In this document: positions 35,673-44,385 of the stretch, in pieces
Position numbering within the stretch: position 1 is the stretch's first letter
Layout: each line of letters starts with the position of its first letter
NCBI RefSeq assembly: GCF_002994615.1
Contig: NZ_PVNK01000166.1
Coordinates: 39,913-103,912 of the forward strand
Reading direction: 5' to 3'
Source: Enhygromyxa salina
GTDB lineage: Bacteria > Myxococcota_A > Polyangia > Nannocystales > Nannocystaceae
DNA: 64,000 nucleotides
Position numbers and translations under genes: made by a program
Notes under the pieces: generated by a model
Told to the model about the DNA's origin: nothing
Seen by the model: the letters and a program-made list of their open reading frames with translations, nothing else
The model's database searches: none

Positions 35673-37064
35673 TCAAAAATCACACGAGTTCGGCGTCCGT
35701 GGAAAGGGCACGACATCGCGGATGTTCTGCATCCCCGTCGTGTACATCAACATACGCTCGAAGCCGAGGCCGAAGCCGGCGTGGGGCGCGGTGCCGTAGC
35801 GACGCGTATCGAGGTACCACCAATAGGCCTCGGTCGGCAGCCCGGCCTCGGTGATCGTCTGGGCGAGGACGTCGTACCGTTCTTCGCGCTGCGAGCCGCC
35901 GATCAGCTCGCCGACGGTCGGGACCAGCAGGTCCATGGCCGCGACGGTCCGACCGTCGTCGTTGCGGCGCATGTAGAAGGCCTTGATCTCCTTGGGGTAG
36001 TCGGTCACGAACACGGGCCGGCCGACGATTCGCTCGGTCAGGCAGCGCTCGTGCTCGGCCTGGAGGTCGGCGCCAAAGAACACCGGGAACTCGAAGCTCT
36101 CGCCGCTGGCCGTGAGCCGCTCGATCGCCTCGGTGTAGGTCATGCGCTCGAAGTTGGCCTCGGCGACGTCGCGGAGCCGGGCGATGATGCCCTTGTTGAT
36201 CCGCTGGTCGAAGAAGGCCATGTCCTCGGGGCACTTCTCGAGCACCGTGGTCAGCAGGTGGCGGACGAAGGCCTCGGCGAGGTCGCAGTCGTCGGCGAGA
36301 TCGCAAAAGGCCATCTCGGGCTCGATCATCCAAAACTCGGACGCGTGCCGGGTGGTGTGCGAGTTCTCGGCCCGAAAGGTCGGGCCGAAGGTGTAGATGT
36401 CGGACATGCCGAGGGCGAAGGCCTCGCCGTTGAGCTGGCCCGAGACGGTCAAGAACGCGGGCTTGCCGAAGAAGTCCTGGCTGTAGTCGACGGCGCCCTG
36501 CTCGGTCCGCGGGGGCTGGTCGAGGTCGAGGGTCGTGACCCGAAACAGCTCGCCCGCGCCCTCGGTGTCGCTGGCGGTGATGATCGGGGTGTGGACGTAG
36601 GCGAAGCCACGGTCCTGGAAGAAGCAGTGAATCGCGTGGGCGAGCACGCTGCGGACCCGAAACACCGCGCCGAAGGTGTTGCTGCGGTTGCGCAGGTGCG
36701 CGACGGTGCGGAGGAACTCGAACCCGTGGCGCTTCTTCTGCAGCGGGTAGTCGGACGCGGCGGCGCCGAGGACCTCGACCTTGGTCGCGCGCAGCTCGAC
36801 CTCCTGGCCCTTGGCCATCGACGCGACCAGGCTCCCGGTCACCGCGACCGCCGAGCCCGTGCTCAGGTGCCGGACCTCGTCGACGTTGGGCAGATCGTCA
36901 CCGACCACGACCTGGATGCCCGACAAGTTGGAGCCGTCGTTGACGTTGAGGAAGGTGATCTGCTTGCTCTTGCGAATGGTCCGGAGCCAGCCCTTGACGA
37001 CCACCGCGTCCTGCGGTGGGGTCAGCGCTAACACCGATGCGATCCGACGGCGGGGGCCCTGCAT
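35673..37064 (-). CDS. asnS: Asparaginyl-tRNA synthetase
   Basis: 463 residues from ATG 37064. An N-terminal OB-fold anticodon-binding domain (about 20-105; VVVKGWLRTIRKSKQITFLN) precedes the class II catalytic core with motif 2 around TFRAENSHTTRHASEFWMIE and motif 3 GFGLGFERMLMYTTGM. The C-terminus FPRTPNSCDF is typical of AsnRS as opposed to AspRS. It charges tRNA-Asn with Asn in the cytoplasm. It is divergent from alaS, with about 300 bp between the two starts that must hold both promoters. Confidence 0.96.
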   Translation of the reverse strand: MQGPRRRIASVLALTPPQDAVVVKGWLRTIRKSKQITFLNVNDGSNLSGIQVVVGDDLPNVDEVRHLSTGSAVAVTGSLVASMAKGQEVELRATKVEVLGAAASDYPLQKKRHGFEFLRTVAHLRNRSNTFGAVFRVRSVLAHAIHCFFQDRGFAYVHTPIITASDTEGAGELFRVTTLDLDQPPRTEQGAVDYSQDFFGKPAFLTVSGQLNGEAFALGMSDIYTFGPTFRAENSHTTRHASEFWMIEPEMAFCDLADDCDLAEAFVRHLLTTVLEKCPEDMAFFDQRINKGIIARLRDVAEANFERMTYTEAIERLTASGESFEFPVFFGADLQAEHERCLTERIVGRPVFVTDYPKEIKAFYMRRNDDGRTVAAMDLLVPTVGELIGGSQREERYDVLAQTITEAGLPTEAYWWYLDTRRYGTAPHAGFGLGFERMLMYTTGMQNIRDVVPFPRTPNSCDF

Positions 37065-37362
37065 GGTGCGCGAGCCTACTCGATAGCGGCCCTTGGTCAA
37101 TTGACCGTGTTGATTCGAATGTCCACGTCTGCCCCCCTTGGTCGGCCGAGCTCGCGCCCGCGTCGCCGCCCGCGGCGGGCACGAAGCCCGGGCGCCTCCC
37201 GCACTTGCGAGCTACCCTGCCTCCGTGACGCGGCGCGCCTGGGATGCGAGAGATAACACACTGGTCCCCGCTGCGTCGCGCTCACGCGAACGCCTCGCTT
37301 TTCGGCCTGGCGCTCCCTGAAGTAGAGTGCCGGGCCGCATCCACGGGCCTCAGAGAGCCGCA
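37065..37362. promoter_or_regulatory. Shared upstream region of divergent asnS and alaS
   Basis: 298 bp between two divergent synthetase genes, with no gene. The stretch TTGACCGTGTTGATTCG near 37102 contains a -35-like TTGACC, but I see no matching -10 that I would trust, and no T-box or other riboswitch pattern. Confidence 0.4.
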
Positions 37363-40101
37363 ATGAACTCGACAACTGCAGAACACGGCAGCACGACCAC
37401 GGCTGACGCCATTCGCGCGACCTTCCTCGATTTCTTCGCCGCTCGCGGTCACACGGTGGTGCCCAGCGCGTCGGTGATCCCCGCGGCGGATCCCACGCTG
37501 ATGTTCGTGAACGCGGGCATGGTCCCGTTCAAGAACGTGTTCTCCGGCCAGGAGGCGCGACCGTACACGCGCGCGACCTCGTCGCAAAAGTGCATTCGGA
37601 TCAGCGGCAAGCACAACGACCTCGACAATGTCGGCGTCACCGCTCGCCACCAGACCTTCTTCGAGATGCTGGGCAACTTCTCGTTCGGCGACTACTTCAA
37701 GGAAGAGGCGATTCACTCGGCCTGGGAGCTGCTGACCAAGGTCTACGAGATCCCCAAGGACCGGATCATCATCTCGGTGTTCAAGGGCGGCGACGGGTTC
37801 CCGGCCGACGACGAGGCGGCCGAGATCTGGCGCAAGATCACCGGGTTCGGCGACGACCGCATCGTCCGCCTCGGCCTCGCCGACAACTTCTGGTCGATGG
37901 GGGACACCGGGCCCTGCGGCCCCTGCTCGGAGATCCACGTCTACCAGGGCAACGATCTCGACGTCAGCAGCTTCGGTCAGGAGGTCACGATCGACGGCGT
38001 CGGCTGGACCGAGCTGTGGAACCTGGTGTTCATGCAGTTCGACCGCGCGAGCAAGGGCGCGCCCGTGACCGAGCTGCCCTCGCCCTGCATCGACACGGGC
38101 ATGGGCCTCGAGCGGGTCGCCTGCGTGCTCCAGGGCGTGATGTCGAACTACGACACCGATCTGCTCCGGCCGCTCGTCGAGAAGGTCGCGACGCTGTCGG
38201 GCAAGCCCTACCAAAGCAGCCGCTCGCACGACGACGTTGCGATGCGGGTGATCGCCGATCACGCCCGGGCGACCGCGTTCTTGATCGCCGAAGGGGTGAT
38301 GCCCGACAAGCAAAAGCGCGAGTACGTCCTGCGTCGGGTGATGCGTCGGGCGATCCGCCACGGCCACCAGCTCGGCATCGCCCGGCCCTTCTTGCACGAG
38401 GTCGCGGGCGAGGTCGTCGATCGCATGGGCGCGGTCTACCCCGAGCTCGTCGACCGCCGCGGCCTCATCGAGCACGTCGTCGAGGACGAGGAGGTCCGGT
38501 TCCGCGCGACGCTCAAGCGCGGCGTCAAGATCTTGAACGAGCGCTTCGCCGAGCTGCGGTCTCGCGGCGAGCAGACCTTGCCGACCAGCGCCGCGGCCGA
38601 GCTCTACTCGACCTACGGCTTCCCCCTCGATCTGACCGAGGTCATCAGCGCCGAGTCGGGGTTCACGGTCGACGTCGAGGGCGCCCGGGCGATCGTCCAC
38701 GAGGATCACGAAGGCGACGGGCCGATCGATCCAAACGCCGCGGTCGACTCGGTCTATCACCAGGTCAACCAGGCCCCGGCGAGCTTCATCGGCTACGAGT
38801 CCGAGGTCGGCCACAGCACGGTCACCGCGATCGTCCGCGTGAGCGTTGACGCCGAGGGCGAGGCCAAGCCGACGCTCGCGGCCGTCGAGCGGGCTGGGGT
38901 CGGTGAGACGATCGACCTCGCCGTCGCCCAGACGCCCTTCTACGCCGAGTCCGGGGGCCAGGTCGGCGACGTTGGAACGATCCGCGCGCCCGGCCTGCGG
39001 ATCGCCGTGACCGACACCCACACGCCGCTGCCCGGGCTGATCCTCCACCGCGGCGTCATCGAGGAGGGCAGCGTCGAGCTCGGGCAGGAGCTCGAGCTCG
39101 CGGTCGACCACGCGTCGCGGGCGGCGACCCGGCGCAACCACTCGGCGACCCACTTGCTGCACTGGGCCCTGCGCGAGGTGCTCGGTGAGCACGCCTCGCA
39201 AAAGGGCTCGCGCGTGGGCCCCGACGTGCTGCGCTTCGACTTCACCCACTCGCGCCGCCTGACCCCCGAGCAGATCACCGAGATCGAGCGGCTCGTGAAC
39301 GACAAGATCCTCGCCGACGCTCCGGTCGCGACCGACGTCCTGCCCTTCGACGTCGCCAAGCAAAAGGGCGCCCAGGCGATCTTCGAGGAGAAATACGGCG
39401 ACACCGTCCGGATGGTGACCATGACCCCCGAGGTCGTCGAGCTGTGCGGCGGCACCCACGTCAGCGCCCTCGGCCAGATCGGCCTGTTCAAGATCCTCAG
39501 CGAGGGTGGCATCGCCGCTGGCGTCGGTCGGATCTTCGCCGCGACCGGGCACAACGCCCTGCGCCACGTCCACGAGATCGAGGACGAGCTGTGGCGGGCC
39601 AAGCAGGCGGCCAAGGCCGAGGCCGGTGATCTCGTCCGCAAGATCGAGCGCATGAGCGAGCGTGAGCGCGAGCTCGAGCGCAAGCTCGCCAAGCTTCAGC
39701 GCAGCCTGCTCGAGGGCTCGTCCGCGGGGGGCATCGACGCGATCCTCGGCCGCGCGCGCGAGATCGACGGGATCAAGGTCCTGGGCTACCGCGCGCCCGA
39801 CGGGACCGAGTCCGCCGCGCTGCGCGAGCTGGCCGAGAAGCTCCGCGATCGCCTCGGCGGGCCCGCGGCTGTGGTGCTGGGCTCGAGCGCGGACGGCAAG
39901 GCCAAGCTCGTGGCCGTGGTCTCCAAGGCCGCCGTCAAGCGCGTCCGCGCGGGAGACGTGGTCAAGGACGTGGCCACGATCGTCGGGGGGCGCGGCGGTG
40001 GCCGGCCCGACCTCGCGCAGGCCGGGGGCAACGACGTCGCGCGCCTCGACGACGCGATCGCGGCGGTCCACGATCTGGTCCAACAAAAGATCCAGGCGTA
40101 G
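37363..40101 (+). CDS. alaS: Alanyl-tRNA synthetase
   Basis: 912 residues from ATG 37363, with AGAGAG about 10 bp before. Class II core at the N-terminus (ARHQTFFEMLGNFSFGDYF, TGPCGPCSEIH, DTGMGLERVACVLQG), tRNA-recognition helices (YVLRRVMRRAIRHG), an editing domain with HSATHLLHWALREVLGEH and the zinc/editing Cys in CGGTHV, a coiled-coil segment (ERERELERKLAKLQ) and the C-Ala DHHA1 domain ending GGGRPDLAQAGG. It charges tRNA-Ala and clears mischarged Ser and Gly. All expected catalytic motifs are intact. Confidence 0.97.
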   Translation: MNSTTAEHGSTTTADAIRATFLDFFAARGHTVVPSASVIPAADPTLMFVNAGMVPFKNVFSGQEARPYTRATSSQKCIRISGKHNDLDNVGVTARHQTFFEMLGNFSFGDYFKEEAIHSAWELLTKVYEIPKDRIIISVFKGGDGFPADDEAAEIWRKITGFGDDRIVRLGLADNFWSMGDTGPCGPCSEIHVYQGNDLDVSSFGQEVTIDGVGWTELWNLVFMQFDRASKGAPVTELPSPCIDTGMGLERVACVLQGVMSNYDTDLLRPLVEKVATLSGKPYQSSRSHDDVAMRVIADHARATAFLIAEGVMPDKQKREYVLRRVMRRAIRHGHQLGIARPFLHEVAGEVVDRMGAVYPELVDRRGLIEHVVEDEEVRFRATLKRGVKILNERFAELRSRGEQTLPTSAAAELYSTYGFPLDLTEVISAESGFTVDVEGARAIVHEDHEGDGPIDPNAAVDSVYHQVNQAPASFIGYESEVGHSTVTAIVRVSVDAEGEAKPTLAAVERAGVGETIDLAVAQTPFYAESGGQVGDVGTIRAPGLRIAVTDTHTPLPGLILHRGVIEEGSVELGQELELAVDHASRAATRRNHSATHLLHWALREVLGEHASQKGSRVGPDVLRFDFTHSRRLTPEQITEIERLVNDKILADAPVATDVLPFDVAKQKGAQAIFEEKYGDTVRMVTMTPEVVELCGGTHVSALGQIGLFKILSEGGIAAGVGRIFAATGHNALRHVHEIEDELWRAKQAAKAEAGDLVRKIERMSERERELERKLAKLQRSLLEGSSAGGIDAILGRAREIDGIKVLGYRAPDGTESAALRELAEKLRDRLGGPAAVVLGSSADGKAKLVAVVSKAAVKRVRAGDVVKDVATIVGGRGGGRPDLAQAGGNDVARLDDAIAAVHDLVQQKIQA

Positions 40102-40837
40102 TCAGCGAGGTCTTCCGCGAGCTGGGTCTGCGCGGGCATGTCGGGGAGATCTGGCGGCGTACGCGTCGGATGCACAAGCCCTGGCCGTGGACGCAGTTCG
40201 GTGAGTCTCTCGACCGGCCGCTCGCGCAGATCCGCGCAGAGTTCGGCATCGAGCTCCTGCCCGCGAGCTGAGCTGTGAAAGAGGCCGCGGGGCAAGTCGA
40301 CCCCCCGAAATCGCACCCCCAAACTGATCCTGAGCCTTCTCAATCTACACACCACCCGCCTCGGCGATGGGTCGGAGCCTCGCGGACCCGGGCGGCTGGA
40401 CCTCGCGAGCGCTCGCCAGCCCTGAAGATCCGCGAGCTCGGGCTCGCAGAAGGCTCGCGTGTCCCGCTCGAGCCCGCCGGCGGGCACAACGCAGCCTCGG
40501 AGGTCACCTTTGGGGTACGCATTGGGTGCCTCGTGTATGCAATCGAGGACCCGCCACCCACAAAGTCGGGCTTCGAGCATGCTCGGGACCATGAATCGAG
40601 CACACTGACCGTGGCCCGAGCAAGAGTCGGAGGGTCGGCGGGCCCCGAGGCTGGGGCCCGATGACCCTCGACTTCGTGCCCGGGGCCCGGACGCGCGCCT
40701 GGGCGTGGGCTCTGGGTCGCCGACCGGTCGCGAGCTTGCAGGCCGCGGTCAGCCCCTGATGACGGCGACCGCCACCTTGGGTTGGGTCATCGATGGACAT
40801 GAAGCGGCCCGAAGAGAGGCCTCTTGCGTGCCGGTCG
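40102..40837. other. Intergenic region with a possible gene remnant
   Basis: About 735 bp without a convincing gene. In the first 170 bp one frame lacking a start reads LGLRGHVGEIWRRTRRMHK, then PWPWTQFGESLDRPLAQIRA and EFGIELLPAS before a stop at 40269-40271. It reads like the C-terminus of a real protein whose 5' part is lost, but I cannot name it. The remaining 560 bp have Arg/Pro-rich frames only. Confidence 0.35.
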
Positions 40838-42262
40838 TCAGCCCCTCGAGCCCCGGCAGACCCGCGTCCCCGTCGCCAAGACATCCTCTTCGCGCCGGAT
40901 CTCCATGAGCTCTGCCTGCCCTCCGGCGAGCCCAAACACCAGGCGGACATCGTCGTCGCAGCGAAGCTCGACCCCGGCTCCGCCGCGGTGCCAGCCGAGG
41001 GCGAAGCGGCGGTCCGAGAGCGGCACGAGCTGGACCTCCTCGCCGCGCAGCCAGGTCTGGAGCACCCCGCCTTCGACCTCGAAGACCTCGAGCCGCTTGT
41101 CGGGGCCGCCGAACTCGTAGGTCCCCACGATCGCGCGGCGCTGCGCGGCGTCGAGGCTGACGAGCTCGAGCTCGGTCTCTCGCGCGAGCTCGGTCCACTT
41201 CGGCATCGGTCCCGGGAGCTCGAAGGCGTCGCCCGCCCGCATCGCGAAGCAGTACATCAGGTCGCGACCGCGCGACTGCGTGAAGTAGAGCGCGATCAGT
41301 CGCCGCTCGGGCACGACCAAGGCCGCGGTCCCGTCGGAGCCCCCGTGCCCGAAGGCCCACGGGAGCTGGCCCGCCCGCGCCGTGGTCGGCAGATCCCAAG
41401 ACATCCCGTAGCGTCCGAAGGGCCCGGGCTCGAGGGCCGCTCGCGCCGAGGCCTCGCTGATCAGCCGCCGGCCCTTCCACTCGCCGAGGCCGAGCCACAG
41501 CTCGAGGAAGCGGGCGTAGTCCCGGATCGAGCAGTACATGCCTCCGGCGGCGCGAAAGAAGGGGACGACCTGCGCCCGGCTCGGATCCCAGTAGCGCTCG
41601 AAGCCGCCGACGCCACGGCCGCTGGCCACGGTCCACCGGTAGGTGCTGTTGACCCGCGCGGCCCAGGGGGCGTCGACCTCGAAGTGAAAGTGGCTGTCCC
41701 GCATCTCGAGGGGCTCGCAGATCCACTCGCTCAAGATGCGCTCGGCGGGCTCGCCAGTTCGCTCGGCGATGATCGCCCCGAGGGTCGCGCTGCCGATGTC
41801 GCTGTAGCGGTAGGTGCTGCCGGGCGGGTGCTGGGGCCCGTGCTCGCCCATCGCGTCGACCGCCGCTCGCAGCGATCGGTAGCGCGCGAGGGGCTGGGGC
41901 CACGCGCTCTGCTCGAAGCCGCCGACCTGGTGCAGGAGCTGGCGCAGGGTGACCGCCCCCGAGCGCGGGTTGTCCCAGGCCGGCAAGTGCCGGGCGACGG
42001 TGTCGTCGAGGTCGAGCTCAGCGGCCTCGGCGAGCTTGAAGATCGCCGTGGCGACCAGGGGCTTGGTCATCGAGCGAACGCGGTAGAGCGAGTTCTTCTC
42101 GAGCTCGCGGCCGCGCTCCCGATCGCTCCAGCCGCTGGCCTCGTGGACCACGAGCTCGCCGTCTTCGAGGACCATCAGCTCGGCTCCGACCACCCGCCCG
42201 GCCTCGGCCCAGCTGCGGACGTGGTCGGCGAGGATCACCGCCGACTCCCGGGTGCTTCGCAT
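40838..42262 (-). CDS. Serine hydrolase of the beta-lactamase/PBP4* (class C) family
   Basis: 474 residues, no signal peptide seen, so apparently cytoplasmic. Motifs: SxxK in VRSMTKPLVATAIFKL (about 62-78), the YxN-equivalent YRYSDIGSATLG, and HGG in WAFGHGGSDGTAALV. The DTVARHLPAWDNPRSG region matches family esterases and D-aminopeptidases. A C-terminal beta domain of about 110 residues (YEFGGPDKRLEVFEVEGGVL) resembles the lipocalin-like tail often fused to these enzymes. Substrates range from beta-lactams to peptides and esters; nothing here chooses. It is divergent from the radical SAM gene at 42331. Confidence 0.88.
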   Translation of the reverse strand: MRSTRESAVILADHVRSWAEAGRVVGAELMVLEDGELVVHEASGWSDRERGRELEKNSLYRVRSMTKPLVATAIFKLAEAAELDLDDTVARHLPAWDNPRSGAVTLRQLLHQVGGFEQSAWPQPLARYRSLRAAVDAMGEHGPQHPPGSTYRYSDIGSATLGAIIAERTGEPAERILSEWICEPLEMRDSHFHFEVDAPWAARVNSTYRWTVASGRGVGGFERYWDPSRAQVVPFFRAAGGMYCSIRDYARFLELWLGLGEWKGRRLISEASARAALEPGPFGRYGMSWDLPTTARAGQLPWAFGHGGSDGTAALVVPERRLIALYFTQSRGRDLMYCFAMRAGDAFELPGPMPKWTELARETELELVSLDAAQRRAIVGTYEFGGPDKRLEVFEVEGGVLQTWLRGEEVQLVPLSDRRFALGWHRGGAGVELRCDDDVRLVFGLAGGQAELMEIRREEDVLATGTRVCRGSRG

Positions 42263-42330
42263 CGCCGACTCCCTTTAGCACGACCATCACCCGCCGCGGG
42301 GGCCTCGCTCCCGCGTGCTATCGTGGGCAG

Positions 42331-43677
42331 ATGCGCCTCGACGAAGCCCGTAAACGGCTCCCGATCGTAGACCAACTGCCCAAGGGCAAGACACGCAAAT
42401 TCATGACGGGCGAGGGTGCACCTCGTCCGGCGCTCGCGGTCTGGGAGCTGACCCTCGCCTGTGACCACCGCTGCCTCCACTGCGGGCCCCGAGCGGGTGA
42501 AGCTCGGCCCGACGAGCTGAGCACCGACGAGGCCCTGCGCCTCGTCGACGATCTCGCCGAGGCCGGGGTCGGCGAGGTCGTGCTGATCGGCGGTGAGGCG
42601 TATCTGCGCAACGACTTCTTGCTGATCATCCGTCGGATCCGCGAGCGCGGCATGACCTGCAACATGACCACGGGCGGGCTCGGCCTGACCAGGACCCGCG
42701 CCGAGGCCATGGCCGAGGCGGGGATCGAGAGCGTCTCGGTCTCGATCGACGGGCTCGAGGCCAACCACGACAGGCTCCGCGACCGCCCCGGCAGCTGGAA
42801 GCGCGCGTTCGAGGCCCTCGCCAACCTGCGCGCGGCCGGCATCCAGATCGCGTGCAATTCACAGATCAACCGGGTCAATTTCGGGGACCACGAGCCGCTG
42901 CTCGAGCTGCTCGCCGACGCCGGGGTCCACTCGTGGCAGCTGCAGATCACGGTCGCCCACGGCAACGCGGCGAGCAACGCCGAGATCATCATTCAACCCT
43001 ACATGTACCTCGAGCTGTTCGAGCAGCTCGACCGCATCGCCGACCGGGCGTTCGAGCGTCGCGTGCGGATCTGGCCGGCCAACAACCTCGGCTATTTCGG
43101 GCCGCTCGAGGCCAAGTCGCGTCGCCACCAAAAGTCCGCCCACTACCGGGGCTGCTCCGCCGGGCGCACGTCGATCGGGATCGAGAGCAACGGCATGCTC
43201 AAAAACTGCCCGAGCCTCGGCGGTCCGGCCAACGTCGCGGGCAGCTGGCGCGAGCACGGCTTCAACAAGATCTGGCAGGGCGCGCCCGAGATGACCCACA
43301 TGCGCCGCCGGACCCTCGACGAGCTGTGGGGTTACTGCCGCGAGTGCTATTACGCCGAGACCTGCATGTCCGGGTGCACGGCGGCCAACGAGCCGCTTTT
43401 GGGCCGGCCGGGCAACAACCCCTTTTGTCACCACCGGGCGCTCGAGATGGACCGCATGGGCATGCGCGAGCGCATCGAGCCCGTCGCCCTGCCAGGCGGA
43501 AAACCCTTCGACAACGGGCTGTTTCGGCTGATCCGCGAACACAAGGACCCCGAGCTGCGAGCTCGACACGGGCCCGTCGAGATCACCGAGCCGCGGATCT
43601 CTCGGCTCGTCGAGGAGATGGGTCCCGGGCGGCCGATCGACCTCGACGAGCTCGTCGACGGCGTCGTGCCCTTTTGA
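42331..43677 (+). CDS. Radical SAM/SPASM protein
   Basis: 448 residues. The cluster motif is ACDHRCLHCGPRAG (CxxxCxxC), followed by VLIGGEAYLRND (GGE SAM motif), SVSIDGLEANHDRLRDRPGS and a SPASM-type C-terminus: GCSAGRTSIGIESNGMLKNC, then CRECYYAETCMSGC and PFCHHRA. This layout is shared with MoaA/PqqE-like and RiPP maturases. The gene is followed after 40 bp by a small gene for a zinc-ribbon/GD-rich protein with an odd aromatic C-terminus, which may be its substrate (inference). A role in a cofactor pathway is the alternative. Confidence 0.88.
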   Translation: MRLDEARKRLPIVDQLPKGKTRKFMTGEGAPRPALAVWELTLACDHRCLHCGPRAGEARPDELSTDEALRLVDDLAEAGVGEVVLIGGEAYLRNDFLLIIRRIRERGMTCNMTTGGLGLTRTRAEAMAEAGIESVSVSIDGLEANHDRLRDRPGSWKRAFEALANLRAAGIQIACNSQINRVNFGDHEPLLELLADAGVHSWQLQITVAHGNAASNAEIIIQPYMYLELFEQLDRIADRAFERRVRIWPANNLGYFGPLEAKSRRHQKSAHYRGCSAGRTSIGIESNGMLKNCPSLGGPANVAGSWREHGFNKIWQGAPEMTHMRRRTLDELWGYCRECYYAETCMSGCTAANEPLLGRPGNNPFCHHRALEMDRMGMRERIEPVALPGGKPFDNGLFRLIREHKDPELRARHGPVEITEPRISRLVEEMGPGRPIDLDELVDGVVPF

Positions 43678-43717
43678 GCTCTCGACGCGCGGCGCCAGCT
43701 TGTTGTACGCTGGCACA

Positions 43718-44131
43718 ATGCTGCTTTGTCATGGCTGCCAACGTTACGTCCATACTGCCGAGGATGCTTGCCCGTTTTGTGGCACCGCCGTTCACACCCA
43801 GGTCGCCCCGGCCCCGCGCCGAATCAGCGTGATGGCCCTCGCCGTGGGCCTGGCGGTGCTCGGGTGCGATGGCGACGACGAGGGCGACTCGGATGAGATG
43901 ACCACCACCGCCACCGGGACCAGCGGCACGAATGGGACCGAGGGTGACGGCGACGGGGACCCGACGACCGGAGATCCGACGACCGGCGACGGCGACGGAG
44001 ACCCGACGACCGGAGATCCTACGACCGGCGACGGCGACGGTGACACCGCGACCGGCGACGGCGACCCGGGCGAAGGCGAGAGTGACTACGGCGCGCCGCC
44101 GCCGGCCTACTCGAGCGAGTGTTGGTTCTGA
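43718..44131 (+). CDS. Small zinc-ribbon, GD-rich protein ending in an aromatic tail
   Basis: 137 residues from ATG 43718. Residues 1-25 form a CHGC/CPFC zinc ribbon, residues about 40-52 a hydrophobic segment (VMALAVGLAVLGC) resembling an internal lipobox or membrane anchor, residues about 70-120 a repeat of GDGDGDPTTGDPTT, and the last 16 are SDYGAPPPAYSSECWF. The small size, the flexible linker and the conserved-looking aromatic tail directly downstream of a radical SAM gene make it a candidate modification target. Similar zinc-ribbon plus Tyr-Gly tails occur, as I recall, in other Nannocystineae. Function unproven. Confidence 0.7.
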   Translation: MLLCHGCQRYVHTAEDACPFCGTAVHTQVAPAPRRISVMALAVGLAVLGCDGDDEGDSDEMTTTATGTSGTNGTEGDGDGDPTTGDPTTGDGDGDPTTGDPTTGDGDGDTATGDGDPGEGESDYGAPPPAYSSECWF

Positions 44132-44149
44132 GCTGACTCTGAGCTGAGG

Positions 44150-44300
44150 ATCGGCTGGTTCTCGGCTGGCTCTCAGCTGGCTCTCGGCTGGTTCTCAGCT
44201 GGCTCTCGGCTGGTTCTCAGCTGGCTCTCGGCTGGTTCTCAGCTGGCTCTCGGCTGGTTCTCAGCTGGCTCTCGGCTGGTTCTCAGTTGGTTTTTCAGTT
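44150..44300. repeat. 22-bp tandem repeat array
   Basis: CTCGGCTGGTTCTCAGCTGG plus CT is repeated about five times in full with degenerate edges; each unit is two 11-bp halves (CTCGGCTGGTT and CTCAGCTGGCT). It lies between the small GD-rich gene and the convergent 3' end of the formate dehydrogenase. There are no spacers, so it is a minisatellite and not a CRISPR array. Confidence 0.85.
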
Positions 44301-44385
44301 GGGGGCCCCTGGGCCTGGGCCCGAGTTCGTCGCGCCGCCGGGCCCACCAAGGCGGGCCAAGCGAGCGCGAGCGTCCGCCTCGGCG

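Noticed and set aside
37282..40086. A 934-codon open frame antisense to alaS
   Set aside because: High GC at third positions keeps the antisense frame open; its translation is rich in Arg, Asp and Gly with no domain, while alaS has all motifs.
40275..40664. A 129-codon open frame as a gene
   Set aside because: Pro/Arg-rich translation without hydrophobic core, no ribosome-binding site and no recognisable motif.
44150..44300. CRISPR array
   Set aside because: Repeats are head to tail at 22 bp with no unique spacers, and no cas gene is near.
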